Source: Enoplolaimus lenunculus
Lineage: Eukaryota; Nematoda; Enoplea; Enoplida; Thoracostomopsidae
DNA: 64,000 nt
Direction of reading: 5' to 3'
NCBI GenBank assembly: GCA_030248215.1
Contig: JASANG010002626.1
Span: 184,862 to 248,861, forward strand
Shown: piece by piece, positions 24,301 to 35,900 of the stretch
How positions within the stretch are numbered: the first letter of the stretch is position 1
How the letters are laid out: every line of letters begins with the position of its first letter
Translations under genes and position numbers: made by a program
Notes under the pieces: model-generated
Told to the model about the DNA's origin: nothing
What the model saw: only the letters and a program-made list of their open reading frames with translations
The model's database searches: none

Positions 24301-25246
24301 TGAATTTTGTAATTTTTATTTCATATTGTACAATTGTCGTATATTTGTAATGAAACATTGTGAATAATATGCGTGATTTTAACTAATTTTGAGTACAAAA
24401 CATAACAAAATTTCTGGTATTTCTATAACGGAAACGAAAACGGACACCGATTTTTACCGGAAACGAATATCCAGTTACACCAAGGAATTTAATAAACAAA
24501 AGTTTTAGTTTTTTAGGGGGTTCGACACGCTTTCTCGTTCGTTACCTTCGGTCTCGCTTAGATTCACGTTCTTTTTACATTGAGAACATTTGATTTTCAA
24601 CTGGACGATGGGTTGGGACCAAATAATTCAAATGAGAATTTTTAATGAAATTTCAAATAGAAAATGTTCCTTCAACCTGGGCCCAAGTTCTCAAATGCAT
24701 ATAGCACTTATCTTCAGTTAGTAATAGGCCTTCAAACTAACGAACTGCTCAAATTTCAGATCTCAAAATATGCACAAAAGTCGAGTATACCGATGGCAAT
24801 AAACGTGCCGATATTCAAACCTCACTATTCCCAGGTTTGAAAGTTACAAGACTTATCACCAACTGGTAAGAGGTGCTATGCACATTTGAGAATACGGGCT
24901 CTTGCTCCATTTAATCACTGAACAGCTTAACATAAGAACAATTTTTGGCAAATTGAACAACGGGCAGCACATCAATTTTTGCTTTTCTAACTGATGCTAA
25001 AATATTACAGATCGCGCCCCACGCAAACCACTTCGAACATTTGAACATCAACTTGATACAACAGATGGAGCGCTACAGCAGCAACGGGAGCAACAAACAC
25101 TACAGCAGCAACCACCACCAACACTGCAACTGCAACAGCAACAAAGTCCATCGCGACAGGGACTCCAGCAACACCCAGAACGGTCGCAAAATCAGCAACT
25201 CGTACAGGCGCAGCAACAACAACAGCAGCAGCAACAGCAGCAGCAA

Positions 25247-25279
<33 letters not shown>

Positions 25280-25315
25280 CCACAACAACAGCAACAGAAA
25301 CAACAACAACCACAA

Positions 25316-25347
<32 letters not shown>

Positions 25348-25622
25348 ACAACAACAACAACAACAACAACAGCAACAACAACAACAACAACAACCACAAC
25401 AACAACAACCACAACAACAACAACAACAACACCATCAACAACAACAACAACAACAACAACAGCACCATCAACAACAACAACAACAACAGCAAAAACAACA
25501 ACAAAAACAACAACACCATCAACAACAACAACAAAAACAACAACAAAAACAACAACAACCACAACAACAACAGCATCAGCAGCAGCAACAGCAGCAGCAA
25601 CAACAACAACAACAACAACCCC

Positions 25623-25687
<65 letters not shown>

Positions 25688-26950
25688 CCGCATCTAAGAC
25701 AACAAAACAATGCAACTTCAGTGCGTCGCGCAATGTCACAAAGAACATCAGTTGAACAAGCACGGCCAGCATTTAAATTACCCTCACGTGCTAACAGCAC
25801 TGGAAATCCTGAACGGAATTTACGTCAATTGAATCCTGGATCAAATTTGCATCAATTCATTGGACGACCTGAATTGAATTCCGCAACCCCGCCGCCATAT
25901 TTGTCACAGCCAACAATTCGGACTAGCTATGTCAGCCATCAGCCTGGACCAATATTACGAACCACAGCTGTGGAAAACGTTCGCTATACGCGGCCTCTTA
26001 CCTCAAATTCGAACAGTTATAAGCCGTTTGAGATTAATTCAACCGGGATCGCACCGGAAGTGCCACCAAAATCACCAGAGTTGATGGATAAGTTGCATGC
26101 TGGCCGATGTATATCTCCTGATGCATTTCAATTTAAACCTCGTATTGTGGAACCTAGCGCAATGGCTGTCAGTTATCATGAAGGACTGCATACAGCGGTT
26201 CCAATAAATATTCGATCAGAGCTCAAACCAGAAGATAAACTTGGCAAATTTTCACCTTCAAGTAGTGTTCATGAACAACGCGAAAATATACAAAAGACAT
26301 TAACTCAGCAAAGATCAATTGAAGCCAATAATAATAATAATAATAATAATAATCATGGATTAAGGGATATGGGTCCGAATTTTAATATTCGTTTCAATTA
26401 TTCAGCGCATCAAGGAATTCGACAAAATCCTGTACCACCCCCAAGGTATAATCATCGTCAGAGGCCTGTTTCGCCGTCTGGATTTCCCGCTGTGTCAGCC
26501 AGTGGTAGACTAAGACCTGTATTTGAAAGGTCTAACCCACCAGCGTACCCTGCGGGTGCTCAAAGACCTTACCTCAACGCGACGCATGGAAAAATTTTGA
26601 ATTCTGTGAAGGGGGAACACGAAAAATTGTCTTTGATTTTTCCAGTGGAAGCATTTCCTAATCACTACCCCCGATTTGCATATTCTGAAGAAAATCTAAG
26701 CCATTTGTATCTTGCAAGCAGAAATAACAGCTTGACCAGTAACATAAGTGCAGCTCAGGATGACCAACGCTTAGGACACCTCGTTTCAGGGCGCATGATT
26801 GGACAAATGGCACAAGGACACCGTTGTCCGGAACCGACTGGTCCCAGACTCAGTGAGATCAGCCGGATCGCGTTAACAGGCGAGCCGCGTTATGAAGATG
26901 CGATCGTAAAACAATTGGCGAAAACATTTCGCGATGAAAAAGTTTGTTGG
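21318..26950 (+). CDS. Myosin N-terminal extension (exons 1-2), proline- and glutamine-rich
   Basis: These two exons encode about 869 residues ahead of the motor, only the last 40 or so of which belong to the motor. Exon 1 has a short heptad-like stretch (LREQLHQLTYELHQLRTTL) and ends in a poly-proline motif, RPPPPALPPKN. Exon 2 is 1.94 kb, unusually long for this gene. It holds a polyQ tract at about residues 288-448, a run of nine Asn at 26328-26354, and further proline motifs (PEVPPKSPEL, PPPRYN). The end of exon 2 reads into the motor start (EDAIVKQLAKTF). Such regions are typically disordered and bind SH3 or WW domains; that role is inferred. The exon 1 donor is GTAAGT at 21985 and the exon 2 donor is GTAAGT at 26951. 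Confidence 0.82.
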
Positions 26951-29900
26951 GTAAGTTCATGGCGGGTCCGTAGGCAACCGGAGGTGCCATGGCGCTTAGC
27001 CCCTTTGGAAAAAGTTTCAACTCTAGAAAATGTTCAACCTTGCTCGTAAGTCATTGAACACCCTTGTATGCGTCTCCTGAAAACTCTTTAGCCCCACAGA
27101 CCAAGGTGGGAACCGGTTATTGTGCCTGAATCATGGGTATCAAAATAAATTTGGGAAAACTCCCTAAAAGTCTTGCTTCGCTAGGGGCAGTGTTAATGAC
27201 AATTCTTAATTTTAGTTTCCACTAAAGCTTTTTTCTATTTTTTGTTTTCTACATTTTATTATCGACTAATGCAACTTCCACAAAATCCTGCGCACACCAG
27301 GTAACTTTTGACGGGGTAGTATCACTGACACTGATCCGTTTTAGCTTCAGTGCCTGGGATATTGAAGCCAAGACAGCTTCAATGCAAGGGGTACAGAAGC
27401 CAAAAAAGATTCAATGCCCGGGATACTATAGCTTACCGAATCCAAAAAGCTCCAATATCCAGGATACTGAAACCGAAAAAGCTTCAATGTCCGCGGTACT
27501 GAAGATTTTTTGGCTTCCGTGTGTTGCAAATTGAAGCACTTTTGTCTTCAGTGTCCGCCATACTACCCGCTCAACAGTTACCGAGTGTACGCGTGATATT
27601 GTGGAAGTTGCATATATAAGTCTTGTATTTCTATTATTTGTTTTCTACATTTTATTATACACTAAAATCTTGTATTTGTATTTTTTGTTTACAGTTCAAA
27701 CTCGGACCTGTTTGTTTGTTCGTTAATCCTTTCCACGACACTTCTGCATCGTTGACCCTTGATACAGGTTGCCATACACTAAGTTCAGACCCGTATCCCA
27801 TGTGTGAAACGGTCTATCCCTCCAGTGGTCTACACTCGCCGTTAAGTAATATCGCTAAATCGATCTATGCCAACTTTACCGGATCCGTGTCCAATACGAC
27901 AGCCAGTGGGACCGGTTGTGATCCAGAGTGTGATGACCCTGTGGACTCAGTGCAAACGGTAGTTCTAAGGTATGAATTTTCTTTTGTATTCTTTGTTAAT
28001 AATTACCTAAAGCTCTGGTGCACTTTTCTCTACATTTAAGGAAGGTTAAGGGTTAGGAATGTGCGTAAGCTTAGCCAAAGGTAAGCCTTTTTTAAACCAA
28101 AACGTGTACCGAAGCGTAAATGTGGGAAAAGTATACAAGAGTCCTTAAAACATGAATTGTCGATTGGTAAATTGGGTTGTGCAGTGCTTAAAGAAGAATT
28201 TTAAGTTCTTCGAAACTTTCGGTTATAATTGCAGAGATCGGTTTACTACCAGCGCCGAACGCTGACATCCGGTTGTACTGTAGCAAAATGCAACCGGAGT
28301 TCCGGTTCCGGCCGGGAAATTCAGGTATTAATCTTGATCTCCTTGCCAATCATTGATATTTTGTCTGTTCGTTTATTAGGGCTCTGTTTTCGACGTAGAA
28401 TTGACACAATGCTGCAAATTGTAGTTAACGAAACTGCCTGTTTAACTTAGTAATTACTAAAATTTTGTTTAATTTTACAAGGACTTCGAAACATTCGTTG
28501 AATCAATCTCAATGTGGGGCTTAGGCGTTGTGTGAGAGTGTTGGACACACAGAGCTGTACACAGGATACTGTTGAATCAGGGTGTGACCGGATGTCTGGT
28601 TTCGGTTTAATATTCGGCAAAAACTGATATCCGTACTTGGTTGCGGTATCTGGTATAAACCTACCGGATTTTACGGTTGTGTAGCTGAATATAATGAAAT
28701 TGCTTTTTACAAGTAAGCTTCTTCTTTGATATCTGGCTGCGATTACATTTCTGGACAAGTCAAGAAGTTCAAGTTTTGATACGTTTTCGCTATTTTTATG
28801 TTATGTAAGCGAGCGAGAGTTGAGCGCATTTTTGCATTGAATAATTTCAGTTCATCAGTAGCAATGATGAATTTTATAACAGGCGAATACTTTAAGCACG
28901 CTAAAAATACAGCGAAAATTAATTATTTTAACATATATACAATATCCGGTATCCGGTTCTGGTAAAAAAATCAATATCCGTATCCGGTTCCGATATCCTA
29001 TAAATTAATATTTGGTCGCACCCTGTGTGGAATATGCATTAAGGATTTGACAGACGGAATTTTGCAAATTCAATATGTTTAGCAAAATTCATATTTAGGA
29101 TTTTACATAACAAAAGGTTTACATTAAAATTTCAAACGGCTGTTTTTTGTGCCACCAACTTAAAAAACTTTCCAAAAGCCGCTTGATAATGATCCCAACG
29201 AGTGGGTTTGACCACCCCTGTAACCCCTTCTTTGTTACGTTCTTTCTTGTAACCAAAAACGAGTTTTAATTTCAGCGGTGACAGCGGATCAGGAAAATCT
29301 TACATCACATCAGCACTTATTCGCGAATTGTTTTTCGCAGCATCACTTGAGACACAACCGGACTCAACAGGAACTTCCGGGTCCGCCACCGCGTCCTTCG
29401 CATTCCAGTCTCCGGCATTTAAGCAATGCAACGCGACACTGACTATCATTCGACCTTTGATCACTGTTCAAACTCAGTCCAATCAAACTTCGTCTCAAAT
29501 GGTAAGAAGTACTGTTTAGAAGTGGAGTCAAGATTTCGTTTCGAGAGGGTAATAACGTTCTGGAAAGGTTACCGCTTAGGTTCAATGCACCTCGTTCTCG
29601 TTCCAACATGCTCAGTGACGATGCCAGTATAATTCATTTTATGAGGCTGAAACACGTTTGACCGTTCGAAGTTCAAACTTCGCCCAAACTTTAAGCCGTG
29701 GTCACACTTGCAAGTTTTGTCCAAAATCCCGTTCAAAACACTTACAGCTGCAAAATTCAGCACAAATCATAGCTTGGAATTTAGTTCACATGTGTGAATA
29801 ACCATGCAAGGTGACTGAACTTATTGCAGCCGATTTCTCATTGGCTGATGAACAAACTGCAAGTTCTGCGTGCAGTTTGCAGCTGCAAGTTCTCACAGAA

Positions 29901-32900
29901 AAAACTGGCACGTGTGAATATGGCTTAAGCAAACTTCTTTGCATGCCAACAGACGTTAACAAGAATTCAATTCATAGTTCATTTGTTGAACCGAAAGTTA
30001 TTCAGTAACGTATCAATATTTCATTTCGGAAGGATAACAAAGCTTGGTTGACTCATTGAACTTTGACCCATTAAATTTTGCCGAAAATGGATGAATCTTC
30101 GATGTGTCGTTGAAAAAAAAAGATTCCGAGAGTCAGTGTCGACGGAAGCGCCCCCAAACCCCTTAAATTGTGGGGAGGCAATCCTTGCGGGGCACCATCT
30201 TAGCAAACTAAAAAATGTTTTCGCGGACCACATAGGCATAGAACTGGGAAACATAGTATTGGATGCTCCCCTTGAACCTCTTTAGGGTGGGGCCCCGACT
30301 ATCCTAATGCCGGCCCTGCTGCCGAGAGGTATAGCCAAGACTTCTTATTGGAATGATTATATTTTGAATACTACTGGATAAAGCAAATGTGAAATTTTTT
30401 CAACTCTCGTTTAAATTTTTAATACGAAACCAATAAAATTGCCTATATATTTTGGAACTATTGTTAAAAAGCTTAAGGGTGACACAATACTTCTGATGAC
30501 GTAAGGCGCCGTAAGTCACCGTCCGTCACCATAAGGTATGGTGCGCGAGTAATTCGAGTACAATACCGCACACTGACAGACGGCAGCGTTCGGATGACGG
30601 ACGGAGCCGGACATGTGACACGGCAGCGTACGGATGACGGACGGCGCCGGACATATGACGGACGGTGATGGACAGCGCCGTACAAACAAGTATAGCGTAA
30701 AGCCCTATTCACACGTGCAAGTTATTGCTGCGAGAACTTGCAGCTACAAATTGGACACAGAACTTGCATTTTTTTTCATCAGCCAATGCGAAAGCGGGTG
30801 CAATAAGTTCATTGAAATTGCACAGTAATTCACACATGTGAACTAAATTTCTAGCTTTGATTGTTTAATGAATTATTTGCAGCTGCAAGTTTTTCGAACG
30901 GGATTTTGGAAAAAAATTGCAAGCGCAAGTTGCAGCGACAAGTTCTCGCTGTAAAAAATTGCACGTGTGAATCGGGCTTTACGCTAATTCGGTTTGCTCA
31001 AATTATCATGCAAGATGCATTGTTTCAGGCTGCTATGTACGAACTGGTTTTATCCGAAGGTGCAGTGAAGCATGTACGCATCGACTGTTGCTTTTTGACG
31101 CATGTAAGCTGAAAGCAAAGATCGATCATTAATTTAATGTTTCTATGAAAATCTTCGCAAGTGCAAAATTTTGAGGAATGAAAAAGTTACAAAAACATTA
31201 TTTGTGAATTTGGTTGTTCAAAGTCTTAAATTCTCACGCGAGGCACGTACCTTTGAAACCGGAACAGGGTCTGGAACCACAACACCATCCGGCGAAACGA
31301 TGTTTTTCGTATTTACTGAACTGGGCACAGCGTGCCACCTTATGGATATAGGTCAAGTTTAAATTATAGTAAATTAGTTAAAAATGAACTAAAAAAATCT
31401 AGAAAAACGTTTTAGTATTTTATCTGCAGTATCCACAACAATTCTTCTACTGACAACTCGTCTCCTGATGGCTTGTAATCCGAAATTTTATCTACTCGAC
31501 AAATTCGTCCGTTCATCAGTGTGTTTAGGCTTAGGTTTAGGATTACACTTAGGGTTATGGTTACTTTTATTAATAGGGTTTTAAACACTGTTGGGAGACA
31601 AGTTGTCGCGCGACGAATTGTCGTTGATTCGTTAGCTAAGGTCCGAAGCGGGTTGAGTATACTTTTTTCAGTAAGTGGCGTTCGAAAAAACTTCAGATCG
31701 GATGAAGCCAAATGACAAAAGTTTTACAAATACATTCTTTTATAAATATTCTTTTATTGATTAATGTGTGTGTTTGTTATTTCAGTCGAAATTGACCAAT
31801 CAGTTCGATAGCGAGTGCAATTACCAAATATTCTACCATTTGATGCACGGGTTGACGCATGACGAGCGAAGTAAGCTTATGCCTGGTGTTCGATGTCGGT
31901 ATGCAGCCAGGGACCATATTGTCAAATGCATATAGCACCTATCACCAGTTAGTAATAGGTTTTCAAACTAACGAACTGCGGCAATTTCTGATTTTTATAT
32001 TTGCACAGAAGAAGAGTAAATTAAATGCAATAAATGTGCTGAATTTCAAACCTCACCATTCCATGGTTCAAACCGTACAGGACCTATCATTACCAACTGT
32101 AGGTGCTATACAAATTTGAGAATACGGGCTCAGGATTAGGAACGGGGGCTACGCTCTATATAAAATTTTCGAAACAGGGCGTTTCTTGAGTTACAAATTG
32201 AAAAAGTATCTAAAAAGTTCATTTACAAAAAATGCCCATGTGGAGGTTAACTCGTAGAATCAATGGCTATGCCCTTGATCATATGGTCAAATTTCTTAAC
32301 CACATTTTGCAGGTCCATAGCCAACACAACTTGTTAGAGAAAAACGCGAAAACTTTCAGGTTAAGCACCAGAGGATGTGAAGTAGCTCCAATCAAGGCTA
32401 AAACTTTTCAGGATCAAAACATTTTAGGATGCTGAGCCATTCAACCTTCTTTTTAACTAAAGGCCCGAGCTATTAATGACTTGCTATGACAAGGACCCAC
32501 AATATCAAATGTGCGTTCCACCTATCATCAGTTAGCAATAGATTTTCAAACAAACTATGGCAGCTACAAATGTCAAACTTGTTTCACATGTAGGAGATAT
32601 GAAATCTGAACAATGTGCCCATTTTGAAATTCCCGATTGACTGGCTCGAAGTATATATAGGGCCTATCACCAACTGGTAAAATATGCTCATACATTTGAG
32701 GATATGGGCAGAGGTTTATGAGTCTGGTATCAGTAATGAACACACGAATATTCATCGTCAAACAACATGTCGCCCAACGGTGTCCTAAATCCTATGAATA
32801 AATCTAAACACAATCTTAAGCGTAATCCTAAGCCTAGAGCATAATGATGAGCGACGAATTGTCGAGAAGATAAAATTTCGGGTTACAAGTTTTGGCCAAT

Positions 32901-35900
32901 GTAAAGAACAGGGGCGGAACAGTAATATAAGCATATTCCTAAGCCTAAGCCTAAGCGTAAGCGTAAACCTAAGCGTAAGAATGAGCATATTCCTAAGCCT
33001 AAGCCAAGCAAAAAATACTCTAAACCTAATCTATTCTATTCTAGTCCCACAGAAAAACTCTCAGCCCTGATCTTTACATGGGTCCTAAGTGGTTGGGCAA
33101 CGAATTGTCGTGACACCTCACAATATACACCTGCGCTATAGAAATTTATTCAATTATTAAAACTGGACTCTGTCATTAATTAAGCAGACTCCGAAACAAC
33201 AAAGTTTTTTATTTTAAGTAAACTTTAATTTATTTGAATCGCCGAATTAATATTTGCGTTTCAGAAAAGTTTCATTTGGAACACAAAACAGTTTCAAATC
33301 TCAAATATCTGAACGATCGAGAGCCGACAGGCATACAGAGCAGCTTGCATTTGCAACGATTTAACCAATGGAAGGTGAGTTTGAAATCGATTTTTATTGT
33401 TGTTGATTATAATAGGTTTTATACCAAGAGTGGATGATATCCACCTTGCAGAAGAGTGTGCAACTATTTGGGCTGAGCATGGTACAAAATGTACCAGCAC
33501 GCGCTGTATTTTTGCCCGACCCCCCTCCTGTAATCAGAGGGAGGTTATTATTTACTACAAGCATCCACTTTTGCTAGATGTATATGATTACATATATACA
33601 CAACTTTAGTAGCATGTAAAACTGCATACAAACCCCCCAAAAACACAACGAGTGCTTGGTACGTTCTTTTGTACATAGAATGCGCCCAGTTGCACACTCT
33701 TGTTATAAAGAGTGATAATCCGTTGTTGGTTTTGCTAAGGCCCGATGACAAGAGTGCAACTTCCAAAAATACGCGTGGCATAAAAAGTACCACCGCGAAT
33801 TGAGTTTTTCCCATACCCCCCGGGGGTCAACTGTACACAGAACTCAGCAAACCTAAATCGCCTGCAAATTTCAACACCCCCTAAATGACGGGGGTAAGGG
33901 AAAAGTGCAACGCGTGCCGCGTACATTACTTTGTACACAGAACGTACACACTCTTGTTGAATTATGCATCATCCACGCTTGGTTTTACCAAGAATCGATG
34001 ATGACTTTTAGACAAGAGTATACGAACGGAGTACAGCTCGTGGATCCAGAAATTTCTGACGGGGGCGATCTGGCACAAGTTATGAAACGCAATTTTCGCT
34101 GTATAATAGAAAAAATTGTAAATTAGGGACCCTATCATGCTATGGCAAAAAATACCTCAGGAGTAAATTGTAAGGTAGGGATTTTGCCATTTTATAATAA
34201 TAAATTTTCTGATATGGGAGCCGACGCCGCCACCTCCCACCCTGTATTCGCTAGTGACTGTACGCATTCTGAACGGATCCAGCGAGCTTGCGGTTTGTCC
34301 ATACTCCACTCGACTTTTTGTGATTGGTTTGACGTTTAACGAGCAATAACATGGCGAGCAAAGCCTAACTATGTATTATCAGCAGAATATATCTTTTTAA
34401 GCATGCTCAAAATTGGAACCACCCTAAACTGAGTTACCCATTGGTTAAACCAAGAGTGGATGAGCACTCTTTAACAAGAGTGTGCAACTACCGAAATTTG
34501 TTTGGTACGAAATACCTACACCACTAGACGTTACGTTTTTAGCCGACCCCTTATTTAGGTAGTCGCTATTGCATGCAATACACCTTAGTTAAACCATATG
34601 CAGAGCATTTTTGATGCCGTATACACACAGTGCCATAGTTCACACAAGCTGTACCCCTAAATAAGGGTGGAGTTGTCAAAAACGCAACTCGTACCGAGTA
34701 CAGTCTTTCCTGCACACAATGTACGCAGTTGCATACTCTTGTTGAAGCATGCATCATCCGCTCTCGGGGTACAATCATTTTCGACCAGAATGCATCCGGT
34801 TGCTTAAAGTAGTCCAGGTACATTATGTTCTATTAAAGTAGCGCCATACATTTGACGACGTCCGGCGCCGTCCGTCACCGTCCATCGCTGTCCAGTATCC
34901 GTACGCGAATTTACTCACGTAAGATACCGTATGCTGGCGAACGGCGACACACGGTGCCGGACAGTATCGTACGGCTAAACGGCAAATATAGTGTCACTCA
35001 GTGTTTCACCAAAATTGGTTCATATAGACAAAATTACGAATTAGTTTTTAGAAATTTTGAGTTCCACAATTTACACAAGCGTGTGTAGTGGTGGTACCCA
35101 AGACCATGATAAATTTGTTCCCTATTATTTCCTTTTAACAGTCATCCCTTTCGAAACTTGGTATTCCGTTTGCTGACGTGGCTCGTGTACTAGTCGCTGT
35201 ATTATTGCTGGGAAACGTTGAATTTTCTCCGCAAACCAATCAAGACAAAGTTGAATTAACACCACTTGAAATCAGCGGTCATGAAGGTAAATTAATTTCA
35301 TTTAACTAAACGTTGGAACCGTTCAATTTCAGTGAATTAACATTTCTACACAACGTTTGCAGTTGTAATTCACATTCAAGTTGACTTCTTATTGGTTAAA
35401 ATGTTGATCTTGAAAAGTTTCTGAAAACAGCAAAGCCCTATTCACACGTGCAACATTTTTGCTGTGAGAACTTGCAGCTGCAAATTGCACGCAGAACTTG
35501 CATTTTTATATCAGCAAACGGGAAGCGACTGCAATAAATTCAGTGAACTTGCATGGTTATTCACGCATGTGAACAAAATTCCTAGCTATGATCTTTAATG
35601 AATTATTTGCAGCTGCATGTTTTTCAAACAGGATTTTGGACAAAACTTTCAACTGCAAGTTTCAGCTGCATGTTCTCGCAGCAAAAAGTTGCACGTATGA
35701 ATCGGGCTTAAGAACAAAGCGCTATTCGAGTCGAGTATTAATTTTAATATCACACGATGATTATTTCTAGCTACAATTCCGCATTCTCAAATGTGTGCAG
35801 CACCTATCATTAATTGGTGATAGGTCCTGTAACTTTGGAACCTGCGCATAGTGAAGGTCGAAATTCAGCGTATTGTTCGCGTTTAGGTTGCCCGAATTTT

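Larger units (their letters stand above)
21985..25010 (+). other. Myosin intron 1 (3.0 kb), content
   Basis: Holds the 46-bp array (22250-22880), TTAGGC-like remnants near 23040-23100, the 33-bp array (23434-23600), a GC-rich stretch (23765-23960), a repeat near 24100-24480 with opposed copies of GTGTAACCGGATA-type ends, and a family E copy (24679-24901). No exon is needed here: exon 1 ends in phase 1 and exon 2 opens in the matching phase. Confidence 0.7.

Noticed and set aside
25005-25800. Long minus-strand and alternate-frame open frames (Val-, Leu-, Asn- or Cys-rich)
   Set aside because: They are the other frames of the CAA/CAG tract; only the Gln frame connects in phase to the upstream exon and the myosin motor.
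28229-28450. Possible extra myosin exon between exons 3 and 4
   Set aside because: It needs a phase that does not fit, is CCGG-repeat derived, and exons 3 and 4 already join to give TVVLRSGDSGSGKS.
31171-31370. Possible myosin exon reading ETMFFVFTELGTACH
   Set aside because: Exons 5 and 6 join in phase 0 and align without a gap to the motor; no room is left for it.
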